A stretch of 64,000 bases of DNA from Cycas panzhihuaensis (lineage: Eukaryota > Cycadophyta). The stretch is from assembly GCA_023213395.1 (NCBI GenBank), contig CM041465.1, positions 26,543,741 to 26,607,740 of the forward strand. The letters are read 5' to 3'. The translations under genes and the position numbers were made by a program. Below, piece after piece: positions 10,360 through 22,936 of this stretch. The notes beneath the pieces were generated by a model. The model was not told the origin of the DNA and did no database searches. It worked only from the letters and a program-made list of their open reading frames with translations. The first letter of the stretch is position 1, and each line of letters starts with the position of its first letter.

Positions 10360-11970
10360 AACAGAGAAGAGAATGGGCAATGCTATGGCAATGACAGTGG
10401 ATCCTACTCTCTTAATTCTTACAAGAGGAGGAGGAACAACCAATATAACCCTGCCCAAGATTTGTTCAATACCAACCACACCAAACCTCAAGTTTACAGG
10501 CCTTAACCTCAAATGTACTTGTGTTGGAGGAGTGGAAATACCCAATGATAAAAGAATAGAATATTCACTTCAATACATTCATGGAGTACCAAATATCATA
10601 GATCGTCAGATATTATTTGATTTGGGTATGGAGAATAAGGTTACTCACAACCTGGATGAGGAAGAACTCATCAAATACCACTATCTCTCCATATGTAATC
10701 TACTCTTCTAAAGGCTCCACAGACTTTTCATCCAGTCTTTTTGTTGCTACTTCTTTAGAGATTTCTATTGTTCTTGCTAGTTTGATGACAAGAAATTTCT
10801 CAACATATTATTCTTCATTCTTTCTTTCTTCTGTCAAAGCTAGCTAAGATTTCAACCTAAATTTCTTGTAAACAAATGCTTTATACATGCAAATAGACTC
10901 CTTTTTTTCTTTTTTTTCATAATAGGTCTTCTTACAACACTTATAAAAACAAGGGGAGCAGCCAATGAGGGGCTTCTTTTTGAAAATTTTCAACAAATTG
11001 AGGAGGACAAAATTACCCAATATAAGTTTTATTTTGAATCGTCACTTAGCACACCTTACACCATCGATGGTCATGGGACTTCACCTTTATAACTCTAATT
11101 TCAATCCAGCCACCAACTTAACAAAGCCACCTTCTTCCTCACTAAAAACCTTGATGAATTTGCACAACAATAGTCTTACCATGCAACCTTCTTATTCAAA
11201 CAAGCAGGAAATATCCTCTTTCTTTCATGGCTCAAGCATCTCCTTCATGGTAGAATCTCTTCTATTTAAGGATATCCAACTCTATTTTCACCTGTGATTT
11301 GTTCATTCTCCATGGCACATAATCGTCTTCATACAATAGTCAATAGAGATAACTATCTACTGTACACTATGAGCAGTCACAGAAAAATGCAACTGGGAGA
11401 CTTCTATTCTCTTGAGGATAGATTTTTGTAAATTAATTCCCTTCTTCTATAAGCAGATAATAATTTTTACACAATTATTTTGTCTTCCCTTTTTAACCAA
11501 ATACTCAACAGTCATTAGTCACAACACTTGAAGAATCAATATTTCATCTAAGACTACTAATTCAGAAAACATTTTCATCAATAGTTTTAGATTTCAAGAT
11601 TGATTTTTCATCACCCCTTTGAATTTCCAATACAAATCCTATGGGAAAAAATGTGGCCTCCTATCTCACATTCAAGACAAATTCAACAATCAACAATTTC
11701 TTCACATGTTACCTTTTCTTGAAACCCCTATTTCATACTCTTTTCCTTGTGATAAAAAATGGAGAAGCAAGATTACTTGGGATAGACTCTGTCTTGAATT
11801 ACTACTGGCACACCTTGGAGCAGTAATGGACCTTGAAGTTCTCCCCTACAACTCAGTCTTCAACCTAGAAAATGACTTAATAGAGTCTCCTCCTTCCTTA
11901 TTGGAAACTTAACTAATTTACACATAATGCCCTTAACTTACAACCTATAGTTACAAAGATATAGAAGCCT
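10360..11970 (-). other. Element B leader, part before the RRM fragment
   Basis: About 1.6 kb between the primer site and the RRM fragment. Plus-strand open frames of 112 and 97 codons (10373-10711 and 11619-11912) look like chance openings: they lack motifs and run against the element. Nothing else was recognised. Confidence 0.45.
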
Positions 11971-11982
11971 GCTCTAATACCA
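11971..11982 (-). promoter_or_regulatory. Element B primer-binding site
   Basis: The minus strand reads TGGTATTAGAGC, one C-to-T change from the initiator-Met site, directly adjoining the LTR. Confidence 0.9.
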
Positions 11983-12376
11983 TGTTAAACATGGAAGCCA
12001 TTCAACTCTAATCATAATCAACAAGAACAATGGATAAAGCATGACTTGTATTAACTCAACATAAATAGTTTACATTAGACACTAATGTATCATAGACTCA
12101 ACATGAGTCCCAATGATGACTTGATATTCATATACTACCTCAACCACATTTATATACAACATAAGTGGGAGAACATATAAGAGATGGGACACGTGGAATA
12201 ATTACCTTTAACTTAACGAATGACACTTTACCAACTAATTAATTAATAACCTTCTAATTTTCCATATAATATTATTATAAGGTATGACCCCTAGAGCTTA
12301 ATACTTAGGACTATGACTATTAACTCTAATACATATTTTACTTAGACACATATACATTAAACATTATATTCTAATA
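11983..12376 (-). repeat. Element B 5' LTR
   Basis: This 394-bp LTR matches 1959-2360. Its outer end has decayed from CTAACA to CTAATA. The flanking ATCCT at 12377-12381 matches 1954-1958. Confidence 0.92.
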
Positions 12377-12381
12377 ATCCT

Positions 12382-14580
12382 ATGAAGAAATTAGTTGATA
12401 TGAATTTATAAAATCTAAAATTAGTGATGAGATAAAATTATTTTGATAAATCTAAATTGTTGGTTGAAATATTAACTCCATAACTTCAAGGGTTTGTGTT
12501 GGAAATAATTAAGAATCAGACTAGTGAATTTAGAATCAGTTCCTAAAGTTCATGCAAATTGTTCTTTTAGAAAATTTTACCATAAGTAAAATACTAGATG
12601 TTAGATGATTTTACCTACCATAAAGGACGGAATTCTATTTATAATAGAGTCTATTTACTTGTTGGAAATTCTAGAGGAGATAACACCCAATAGACTATGT
12701 ATTTTATGTGGCCTTGCAATGAAAAGATAATTCATTGTTAGAAATTCTAACACGTAAGACTATGTTGATGTGCCATAGGGATGATATTGCCTGCCTAGTT
12801 GCATGGAATATAGAACCACTTATTCAGCTGTAAGAAGCCATGCATAAGATAAGGAAGATTTGTCTTTAGTTGAAGTTCACCATAGAATAAAAATCTCTAC
12901 ATAAATACATAAACAATTATGTATGAAGGAGAGTCTGTCCATATTATTATTGATTATATGATTGCATGAATGAACTCTAAATTATTACAGTAATAAGTAT
13001 TTACAGTTGTAAGTATCAATGGTTACAACTATTATAAGAAGACTATAACTATTAGAGTTTGAGATGCCTAGCTAGAGGTACCTATTGTGAAGTATTTAGG
13101 CATACTAGTTGGCAATTGAGTCATAACAAATGGTGAAGAATCTATTGTGGAGGAAAGAAATTACAAGAAGTTCAACCCAAATGTACAAATTGTAAAACTA
13201 TGAATGTGAGGTAGCCCTGAGAACCCAGTACTGGCCATGGATTGAACTCTAAATCCCTTAATCTTAATGAATAAATCCATAGCCTATCAATTGCATATTC
13301 ACCATTATCACCATCTAAACTATCATAATCTACATCCACCTAGAGAATTTCAAGGTTTTATCAAAGATTTTAATCTAAATTTGTTCTATGTATGTTAACT
13401 AAGTTTAAGATGGAGGCTTTACATTAAAGTGTCTGTAATATTAGGGAGCCACCTGTGGATATGATGGATACAGTCATGGACACCAGACAAAAAATTAGAT
13501 TTGCTCAGTTGTAGATCTATTTTGCATAAGAAAGAGGATAACTCCATATTGGAGACATAACACTTGCCATGTAAATGAAGAGAATGGTTGCTTGGAAGGA
13601 ATAAGATGAATAAAGGTGCCTGTAACATATTCCAAAGAGACTCAAACCGTGGAATAAAGAAGGAGCAACTGCATAGAAGTGCCCACTCATAGAGAACATA
13701 TAGAGATATAACAATGAAAGAAGAGCTCGGTTGAATAGCCACATGTGCCATGAGGATGAAGGATCTATCCCTATTTGTATAGAGGAATAGTTGCCATTGT
13801 GATGTTAAGTGAACTTTGTGAGATTGTACACATTTGTGTGGAGACTTATACCTTCGTCTATAAATACCGTTATGGATTCACCATCATTGAGAGTTGAAGA
13901 TTAAATTTGCAGAAAGAGATACAGAGAAGTAGAAGTATTTGTTTTAATAGGGTTAATATTTTTTTAAGGTTATGAATAAAATTAAATTAGATTTCAACCT
14001 ACTTTGGAATCCATAGATGTCAAGAATGATAGAGTGGATTTAATTTTTTTACAAGGTCAAATCTAAAGTTAATCAGATTGGAAGATTTTTTTAAATCTGC
14101 AGATGTGAAATTTAATTAGGAAAATTTAATTATTTTTGCATGGTCAAAATTAAAAAAACTTAAACTGGAATATGTTTTGAAATCTGCCAGCCCCCTAGTG
14201 GTTAAGCCCTTGGTCATATGGAGTACTAATATAACCAATTACTAATTTATTAAAGGGTATAATCTCTTATTAACTTGAAGTTGTTCTTTATAAAGAGGTG
14301 TCTGTACATTTCTCCTTAGATCTTTGTATCCAGGTATCTATTTTGTAATCCATCTAAGGTGTTGGAACTATATTTCAGAGACAGTCATTTTGGGATATAA
14401 TCTAAAGGTATTTGCTACTAATTTGCTAATTTTCTAGAGTTTTGTTAATTTGAAGTGGATATATAACCCTTGGATAATGTTTTTCTGATTAACTTATTCA
14501 CACATTATAGAGTTAAGTGACATCATTATTTTTATACCTGAAAGGAATGAATACTAGTTGACAAATGAGCCTTTTTCCTT
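12382..14580 (+). other. Element A internal region without recognised genes
   Basis: About 2.2 kb of element A lies between the B insertion and its gag-like region. It is AT-rich and no frame shows a known motif. The longest open frame, 110 codons on the minus strand at 13419-13751, overlaps a second frame and looks accidental. The stretch would be the long leader of A. Confidence 0.5.
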
Positions 14581-15449
14581 ACCTAAGTATATAAGAATAA
14601 ATTTTTATTTTTGGGCAATCAAAATGGAGTGTATATTTAGGTGTAAAGGATTGTAGAAAGTTATTTTTAATGGTTCTATATTGATTAAGAAAGAATGGGA
14701 GAAAAATTTTAGGAAAAAGAACAGAATAACAATTGATGTTATGCTTACAGCATTTGACAATAAAAATCTTTTGTCTTCATATCAATTTCTCAATCATGAA
14801 ATTCATGATGTTGGCATTTCTAACAAGGCATAGAATCTATTGAAGGATGCATATGAAAAAATCCCTCAAGAGGTGTAAGAGGCTCTTGAAAGGACAAATA
14901 AAACTATTGATAGTTATAACACAAGTAAAAAATATGATTCAAATAAAAAGGTATGTGAAGAAACTAATGAAGGTGATGGAACTACCCTTAAATGTGTTGT
15001 TGAGAATGATGAATTTGATTATTTAGTCACTAATGAAGGTAATTTAGCACTAGAAATTTCCCTAAATAAATCTATTACTTTAGGGGAGAATGAAGTCAAA
15101 TATGTTTGTTCTTTTGAAGATGTTGTTGAGCCAATTCCTAATTTGATTATTGGTTCTAATCCAAATTAGTCATAAGTTGATGAAGATTTTCTACCAAAAG
15201 TTGAAGGAATTGTTGTTGGAAGTACTATTCAAGATAAGGAACATATACAAGATGTTGATGTCCATATTTCAAATGATGTTGATTCATCTTTTAATGTCTT
15301 ATCCTCACATTTTGATATTGGTTCAATAAATCCTAATCATACTCATGTTGAAGAAAATGAAGACAAGTAAGTGATGATTGAACTATTGAATAAAAATAAG
15401 ATTGATATATACCACAAGTTTCAAGATGTTTTTGATGAGTACATATAGG
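14581..15449 (+). pseudogene. Element A gag-like frame with acidic tail
   Basis: The reading frame set by the ATG at 14624 continues to about 15449 with only a few TAG/TAA stops and no frameshift. Its first part (MECIFRCKGL, VMLTAFDN, DAYEKIPQEV) matches the gag-like start of element B. After about 14880 the frame changes character to an acidic, Asn/Asp/Glu-rich stretch (for example NEGDGTTLKC and NDVDSSFNV) with no knuckle and no pol motif. The preserved frame suggests it coded for protein until fairly late. I do not recognise the acidic part. Confidence 0.7.
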
Positions 15450-15774
15450 ATCACCTGATAAATCTTCACCAAGTTCAAGTTGGTTCGACCATGGCCTACT
15501 ATACCCTCTACATAATGAAGGATTCATTCTTGCATATAAAGATGAAGAAAGTTAAGATCAAGGGTTATCAATCAAGAAGACTACTTCCAAGGCAGTAGTA
15601 TAGGAATCAAGATGAAGATCAAAGTGAAGATATTATCTTCAAGACCATTCCATGATCAAAGCATTACAAATTGAAAACAATGCCTCATCTGGAGTCATAT
15701 ATTAGTTTTAGTTAGTCTATAGTTCTTAGTATCATGATGTCCTTAGTATTTAGTATTTGTAGTGATGACATTAA
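15450..15774 (+). other. Element A 3' untranslated region
   Basis: About 330 bp between the end of the gag-like frame and the polypurine tract. No motif was recognised. Confidence 0.5.
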
Positions 15775-15788
15775 AAATTAAGGGGAGG
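15775..15788 (+). promoter_or_regulatory. Element A polypurine tract
   Basis: AAATTAAGGGGAGG abuts the 3' LTR start TGTTAG. It is nearly the same as the tract of element B, in line with their relatedness. Confidence 0.85.
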
Positions 15789-16176
15789 TGTTAGAAGTTA
15801 TTGTTTAATGTGTAAGGATCCAAAGTGTTTAGGTGGATGTCATATCTAGGAGTCAATATTATTTATGCAAGTAAGTGGTCATTAGGTTATTGGTCATCAA
15901 GTAGGTGATATGTCATTGATTGTATTAGAGGTGATTTGTCCCACATGTAATACAAGTCCTCCTACTCTCTTTCACTTATGGTCTATAAATAAGCGGTTGA
16001 GGTAGAGTGGTGTACATTAAGTTAAGATGGAATTCATTATGATGTTATCTTTATGTTATCCTTATGATATAGACATTTTCATATTGAGTTAATGCTATCA
16101 TATTATGTTCATGAATTTGTTCTATTATTCTTTAATATTGAATGATCTTGAATGATTTTCATTGAATATTTCAACA
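15789..16176 (+). repeat. Element A 3' LTR
   Basis: This 388-bp LTR keeps the TG...CA ends (TGTTAG and TTCAACA). The flanking TGGCC at 16177-16181 pairs with 1326-1330. Confidence 0.93.
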
Positions 16177-16181
16177 TGGCC

Positions 16182-17368
16182 ATCATATACGATGGTAAGT
16201 AATAGTAATATGACTTGGTTGTAAATCATACATTACAATCTATGTTCTAAATAATAGTGGTTTTATATAAGATACAAAATGTAATACAGTGGATTAAGAA
16301 CCTATTGTAGGGGAATAACTGGAGAATAAAATGAGCATTAAAAGTGGAAATAGAGGATCAGAAATGAAGAATACCATGGATATTCATATCAATTTTTGGA
16401 AGACAAATGATGAGAGAATTAGAGTAGAATGGAATACTATGCTATATACAAACGAAAGAAAAATAAATTTGACAAAAGTGGGATTTGTCCAATATATACA
16501 ATTGGGACTATTTCCTATAGCATATGGTTTCCTATCATTAATGATTTATTTGATGGCACACTAACTTAAATTATTGGACATGTTTGCCAAAGTTATTGTG
16601 TAGATTTCAATCCTACCTGACTCAAGCGAAGAGGTACCTAAGGATAAAAGAATTCCTTGAGAATAGATGGCAAAGTGGTTGGGTGCTTAACTATTGGATA
16701 TCTCCACTTTTGGAACATGAATTGTGGGTATTATAGTAAAGCAAAGGTGATGGATGGCTCATTTTCTTTTCACTCAAGTCATTTTGAATCAAAAGAATCT
16801 ATATGTGCCAACAGAGGCGCGGTCTATACTCCTTAGAATGGCATAGAAAGAAAGTTTAATTGGGCCTTTTTTTTATCTAGTAAGCTTTTAGAAAAGTTGA
16901 ATAATATCAAAATTAGTACTTAGTTTATAGTATTTTACCACCAGTCTTTGTTTCAAGGTATGTTGTATTCATAATGTCTAGGCTTAGACCTACCTCAAGT
17001 TGAACAAGGATAATCAATCCTAACTTGTTAAATAGAATATTTTAAAAAGTAAAAAAAAGGATGGTTGACTCAATCCTAGGAAAAGGTAAAAGACTAGTTC
17101 TTGTAGAAAAATAATGCAAACAACCCCCAACCAACATTATAAGAAGAAGAGCAAAGTGAAGGGCAGTGAGAAGAGATGACCTTGTTAGTCGAAGAACAGG
17201 TACAAAAGAAATAGAAGACTAATGAAGAAGATAAAAAGAGGGAGAAAAATAAATGAGAAGAAATCAAAAGAGGTAAATAAAAAGGAGGAGTAGGGGGATG
17301 ACAGTTAAGTAGAAAATTTTAGAAGATGAGTCTCAGCCAGTACAATAATCAAATAAGCCTGTGATTAT
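16182..17368. other. Unassigned sequence between elements A and D
   Basis: About 1.2 kb with no recognised gene. An open frame of 77 codons at 16331-16564 has no known motif. From about 17130 to 17335 the plus strand is strongly purine-rich (repeated GAAGAAG, AAAGAGGGAG and AGGAGGAG). Confidence 0.5.
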
Positions 17369-17734
17369 TGTTAACATGGCAGTTGATTATTAAGCCCTAG
17401 ATTAATGTTTCATGTAGTTTAAGTAATGGTGATTAATGAAAAGATACAAGAGATATTTGAAGGGTCACAACCCTTATTGGGTGACACCTCATGAAAGGAT
17501 ATATATATATATATATATATATATCCAAGAGCTCTTGCGTTTTAATATATTATTGTAAGTATGTGATCCAAAAGGATCTTTTGTGGTGGGTTTTTTCTCA
17601 GAAGAGTTTCCCACATAAATCTTGTGTACTATGCATTTGTATTTTGTGTTTATATTTGTTTGCTTGTTGTGTATGGTTAAAGATTCTACAAATAGGAATA
17701 TATATATACGTATATAATTTCATATTCCTGAATA
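17369..17734 (+). repeat. Element D 5' LTR
   Basis: Begins TGTTAACATGGCAG and ends at the primer site. The match to 28734 onward is clear over more than 300 bp up to AATAGGAAT. It includes a (TA)n tract at about 17499-17524. The last bases read AATA where CA would be expected. Confidence 0.87.
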
Positions 17735-17746
17735 TGGTATCAGAAC
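17735..17746 (+). promoter_or_regulatory. Element D primer-binding site
   Basis: TGGTATCAGAAC directly follows the LTR and differs from the initiator-Met consensus only in the last base pair. Confidence 0.88.
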
Positions 17747-17747
17747 C

Positions 17748-19129
17748 ATAGGATCCTACACAGCTGATGTCAGGCATTAAGCAAAGTAGTATGATCATTG
17801 GTTGTCGGGTGGTGCCATTAAACCTAAGACTCGTCTTAAGGATCCATAATCTCTAATGACATGCAAAAGTAGGTATAACTATCGGTGATGATTAAGGCAA
17901 TGAAAATCACTAGTCAATAAGAATAAGGGTCTATTGGAGTCAATAATCAGATGTGAAGGCCACATTCATGGTATGAGTTGGCTCATTGGGGGTTATTTAA
18001 AGCTAGTTGATGAATTGTAATTATAATTGAAGCTAGCAAAGCACGTACTAATGGTGATTCGGTGACAATAAGAATAGCCACAAATATAACCACATAAGTT
18101 GGCCTTCTTTCTCAATAAAACGCCATAAAACTTAATGAAAATTAGCTTGCTTAACTATCAAAACTCTTTTTCATACTTGTGGATGTGATTGGATCCTTGT
18201 ATTGGTGGTTTGTTGTTCTTATACGAGTGTTGGATTGTTTATATAGTAGTAGTATCTATTGTTTTAAAGCAGAGGTTGTTTCACTAAGTTATAACAACTT
18301 TAGCTAAGGTTAGGCCTTCATTTAAGCTTGTAGTAGCTATATAAAGGCTAGTTGCACTCATATAATAGTGGTTATAATATTTCTCCACTTGGTTGGGTTG
18401 TGTATGGCCTATTTACTAGTCGTATGTATAGTGTGCTCTTATTGGAGGATCACAGATCTATAGGAACATCTGTTGGTCCATCTCTAAAGTGCACAGGTTG
18501 AATATAAGTTGTGGTAGTCATGCCTTCTAATATCACATCATCTGACTTTTTAATCTGTCATTTGATGTTTTTTTACTAAAATTTAAACTTAGTATTAACA
18601 TTGATATAATATTTTTAGGTTTGAAACATGTGCATTTAGTAATAAGGTGTGAGAGGTTATAAAATGTTGCCACCCTTGGAATATGTTACTTTTGGCATAT
18701 TCCTTTATAATATAACTTTAAAAAGGGGACCTTTTACCATTGATAGAAAATATATTTGCATCTTATGAAGTATTTGGAAGATATTTGGAGTGTCTTGAAG
18801 CTGTTTTGAATGTAGTTTAAGCACATTTTTTGTTGAATCTAACTTGGAGATCATGCCCTATTATTATGTAGAGTATTCCTCACCTTTTGGAGTATATTCT
18901 TAAGTATCATAAGTGTCCTTTTGAGGCTTATTTGTACTCTTAATGGTGTTTTAGGGCTTATTAAGAAGGTAAGATCCATTCTAATCATTGTTTGAAGCCT
19001 CTCAATCGGTGTGCCTAAGCCAGAGGAAGACTACAATGATGTAATTTTATCTGGTAGGTCTATAAGACAATTATTTGGTGTCTTTTGGACTTATGTTAAT
19101 ACTTGTATCTCAAGATAGAGTGCATAATA
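17748..19129 (+). other. Element D leader
   Basis: About 1.4 kb between the primer site and the gag-like frame. No coding remnant was recognised. Confidence 0.5.
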
Positions 19130-20150
19130 TCGAAGGTTATCTTCAACGATAATAATTTCAGCGAGTGGAAGGCCAACATAGAGCTAATATTAATGGTGAA
19201 TCAACTCTAGGAAATTACTAAGGCAAAGGTGGATGTGATTCCATTAGATTATAAAGAGTGAGTATGACTTGAGGAAAATGTGAAAATCCTTTGAAGAGGA
19301 ACAAATTCACTCTCTCAATATATTTTATTGATGATACGTTGTACATATATATACAAGTACAAGGTGGGTACAATTGGCAACCGCTCAACCATGTAACGCC
19401 ACTTATCATCTTGAGAAAGGAGAGAAAGGGGGTACATGACTCTTACATTAAATATTCTAACCTAAGGTAAAACATTACCTTTTACAGAAAAGAAGTTTAT
19501 GGCCATGGGATTGTTGAAACTATCACTAGTGCCAAACCTAAGAGCCTTGATTCATAATCTTAAAGAACCATACAAAATTTAAATAAAATTATGTGATGCT
19601 TTTGAGAAAAAAAAGATGAATAAATATCTTGCCCTAATGTTAGATTTACTTAATTAATATGTGGAAAATGAGAACAATATCAGTTCCTACCTAAATAAAA
19701 TTATAGACTTGAAGAATAAGCTAGAAGAATTAAAACAAAATTTGATCAATGATGCATTATTATTTGTGATAATCATATTGAAGCTACCACCTACCTTTGC
19801 CATCTTTTAGACCATATATGATAGAGATGAGGTGATGGAAGTAGAGACTTTTGATGGCCTTAAAAACTTTATTCTAGCAGAGGATGCCAAGTTGAAACAT
19901 TATGGAATGCTTAGAGGTTCTAAATCAAGTCAACCCTTAGCCATGTAAGACTCAGAGGAAAAAGGCCACTTAGGAGGAGAAATTCACATAGAGGCCTAGA
20001 GAAAGTTCTCAAGGGAAGAAGAAATTGAATCAAAAATACAACTACTATAAAAAGGATGGTCATAGAGAGAAGAACTATTAGTTCAAGAGACATGACAAGC
20101 ACAAAGTAAACCAAGATGATAAAGGAAAGAGTGTTATGGTACACTATATC
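19130..20150 (+). pseudogene. Element D gag (dead, interrupted)
   Basis: The frame begins with a copia gag motif (FNDNNFSEWKANIELILMVNQL) at about 19140-19215. It is interrupted by an LTR-like insertion at 19279-19461, then resumes with a typical capsid helix region (YLNKIIDLKNKLEELKQN, LPPTFAIF) at about 19690-19810. A clear CCHC knuckle is no longer readable. Stop codons are frequent. Confidence 0.78.
19279..19461 (-). mobile_element. Probable solo LTR inside element D gag
   Basis: About 183 bp breaks the gag frame. Read on the minus strand it resembles a copia LTR: a GTTAGAATATTTAATGTAAG start, a TATATATATGTACAACG promoter-like segment, an AATAAAATAT poly(A)-like signal, and an end of AAAGGATTTTCACA. 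No internal region and no second copy were seen, and a clean 5-bp duplication was not found, so both ends are approximate. Confidence 0.65.
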
Positions 20151-20179
20151 ATGGCAACAATTTTATCAACTAAGTCTAA

Positions 20180-22931
20180 TTAGAGAGATTATTAGATTCT
20201 TAACTCTAGAGTGCAAAAGCATATCTCCTACTAGAAGTACAACTTTGATACAGTGAACAAAAATCATAGTGGTGTCGAAATTATCCATGGAGATTCTTGC
20301 ATATTACGAGTGGAAGGTATCGACAAAGTATCTATTATAGGTGATAAATTTATTGGGGTACATTACGTACCCAAGATGCAATTGAACCTTCTTTCAACCT
20401 AGGAGATTTGCAAAAAATGTATGAAGATGGAGTTATATCATGATAGATGCCTAATTAAAGATCCAAAGCAAAACTTATCTATCATTGTTATTGGTAAAGT
20501 CATATATAACTTTTGGGTGTTTGAGAAATTCCAATCTCAAAAGAAGTCTTATGCCTTTATCATTAGTGCTAATGATGTGAGTAAACTTTGGAATAATCGC
20601 CTAGGATACCTTAATTATAGAAACATCACACTATTGAAGAGGTTAAAGATAGTAGATAGATTACCATCAATTTTCTTCTCAGATGGTATGTATAAAGGGT
20701 GCATGTACAAGAAGCATCATCACTACCCTTTTTCTTAGGATAATGCCTAAAGAGCCAAGGAGAAGTTAGAGCTTGTGTATTTGAATATAATGGGATCACT
20801 CCTAAACCCTTTAATATCAAGAGCTCATTACACCCTTGTGTTTGTAGATTATTACACCAAGAAGGCCTGGGTATGCTTTCTAAAGAACAAGTCAAATATA
20901 TTTGATCACTTCTGTGACTGGAAAGTAATGGTGGAAAATGAAAGTGATAAGAAAATTAAGTCATTAAGAAGCGATAATAGCAAGGAATATGATAATCATA
21001 CATTTAATTAGTTCTGTTATGATCATGGTATAAAGCAAGAATATAGTCTTGTATATGCCAAAACATAATAGAGTTGTTGAAAGAAAGAACTGTATCATGA
21101 TAGAGATGGTGAGGTATATGGTACATGCTAGAAACCTACCATCGATATTTTAGGCAGAGGTTATGGCAACTATTGTATATATTTTGAATTAGGCATCCAC
21201 TCAGGCAATTCATAACATAACCCCTAAAGAAAAATGGACTAGTTAGAAGCCTGTTATTAGCCATTTAAAAACCTTTGGATGTATTAGATATGCCCCCATC
21301 CCAAATGATACTCATAAGAAGTTAGATTGGAAAATTCTGAAGTATATATTCATAGAGAATTATGATCAAAATAAAGCTTATAGACTATAGGATCCACAAG
21401 AGAGAAAGATTGTGGTTAGTTAGGATGTAAAATTTGAAGTTATTGACATATCATGCTGATAAATCATTAAAAGATCCTTTTTACCCCCTATTACTGACAT
21501 TCCTAAATTTATTAGGAGAAGAGGATGATGAGCCAGTTGCTAGAATATATGAGGAAGTAGGACCGAGTGGGTCAAGTAATAGTGAGAAGCTGTCATGAGA
21601 AGAAGCACCTCCAACAACGAGTCCTTCTATACCATTATGGGAAAGGAAGACTATTGAAGATTCTGGTGTGGCGATGCATACCCTTACTAATGAAAGATGA
21701 ACAAGAAGTCAGTATGCCAGTCGAACTCTACTAGTAAACACCATCAACTCTAGTGATCCAAATTCATTTGATGAGGTGAAAAGAGATCCACAATGGAGAG
21801 CTACAATGTAAGAAGAGTATGGTTTTTTGATGAAAAATGATAAATGGGATTTGGTTCTGCTCCCTTCGATGAAGAACCTTGTTGGATGCAAATGGGTCTA
21901 TAAGACGAAGTTCCACGCTAATTGAGAGATGGATAAGTATAAGGCCAGGCTTATCACTCAAGGGTTCAAATAGAAAGAAGGAATTAACTATAAGGAGACA
22001 TTTGCAATAGTCTTCAAAATGGAAACAATTTAATTGATCATTTCCTTCGTAGTTACTTATAGTTAGGAGTTACACTAGATGGACACCAAGTTTATATTTC
22101 TTAATAAAGATCTAAAAGAGGAGATATACATGTCACAGCCTCTAGAATTCATTAAGGAAGGCCAGGAACATCTTATATGCTAGTTAAAAAAATCAATTTA
22201 TGGCCTGAAACAAGCATCCCATACATGGTATGAGAAGATGGATGCTAAGTTAAAGATTGAAGGTTTCAAATTTTTTAAACTCAACCTGAATTTGTATATA
22301 AAAAGGAGAAGGACTTCAATAGTTACTTATGGCGTTTATATGGATGATTTAATCATTGAAGACAAGTGTAGTAAGACTATTGCAAAAAGCAAGTCTAATT
22401 TAGGAGCTTCTTTTGATATGATAGACCTTGGGACACTTCACTATTTCTTGGGCATTCAGATTAGGAAAATGGATGATCAAATTATGTTGTTGCAATCGTA
22501 GTATGTGAAGAACCTATTAGAGAAATTTAGGAAGTAGAATTATAAACTTGTTACAACACCATATGTTAAGGGTGCAAGATTGTAGAAGGATAAAACCAAA
22601 CCCTCTGTAGATAGAATAAAGTATCATCAGTTGGTAGGGAGTCTAATTTACTTGACTCATACCAAACCAGATATCGCATATGTTATTGGATTAGTTTCTT
22701 ATTATATGCAAAATCCTCATGAGCCTCATCGGGTTGCCATGAAGTGGATTCTATAATACCTAAAGGGGATAATCAGTCTTGGTTTCAAATACCATTAAGA
22801 TGAGGAGATAAGGTTACATGGCTATACAGATATTGATTAGGAAGGAGATTCTGATGATCAAAAGTCCATTGTTAGATACATATTTGGTGTCAATAGTGGA
22901 TTTATTTCATGGCAATAAAAAAAGTAACAAA
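20180..22931 (+). pseudogene. Element D pol, first part: protease, integrase, RT, start of RNase H
   Basis: A decayed protease site (WILNS, expected DSG) is near 20190. GAG-pre-integrase (LWNNRLGYLNYRNI) is at 20421-20738 and the integrase core at 20775-21250. RT runs from about 21780, with GCKWVYKTK, YGLKQAS, and the active-site variant VYMDDLI at 22334-22354. The connection YHQLVGSLIYLTHTKPDIAY is near 22620-22680. The frame reaches SGFISWQ, in RNase H, where element F is inserted. About two dozen stops are present. Confidence 0.9.
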
Positions 22932-22936
22932 TAATG

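Larger units (their letters stand above)
1959..12376 (-). mobile_element. Element B: LTR retrotransposon nested in A
   Basis: LTRs lie at 1959-2360 and 11983-12376, flanked by the duplication ATCCT (1954-1958 and 12377-12381). A primer site on the minus strand is at 11971-11982 and a minus-strand polypurine tract is at 2361-2376, so the element reads right to left. Without element C and its TSD it is about 4.8 kb. It has a copia gag start related to that of A, but no pol motif was found in the remaining 3.9 kb. Its long leader contains an RRM gene fragment. Probably non-autonomous. Confidence 0.93.
1331..16176 (+). mobile_element. Element A: outermost LTR retrotransposon (copia-type, gag-like only)
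   Basis: Two 388-bp direct LTRs (1331-1718 and 15789-16176) are flanked by the 5-bp duplication TGGCC (1326-1330 and 16177-16181). A decayed initiator-Met tRNA primer site follows the 5' LTR, and a polypurine tract precedes the 3' LTR. The first bases of the 5' LTR read TATTA where the 3' LTR reads TGTTA. With element B and one TSD removed, A is about 4.4 kb. It shows a copia gag-like region at the 3' end but no protease, integrase or reverse transcriptase, so it is probably non-autonomous. B is inserted about 240 bp inside the 5' LTR. Confidence 0.93.

Noticed and set aside
10373-10711. Open frame of 112 codons opposite the RRM fragment
   Set aside because: It runs against element B and has no motif; probably a chance frame near the RRM fragment.
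17748-19129. tRNA or other RNA gene in the leader of D
   Set aside because: No cloverleaf or A/B box pair could be seen; only primer sites complementary to initiator-Met tRNA are present.
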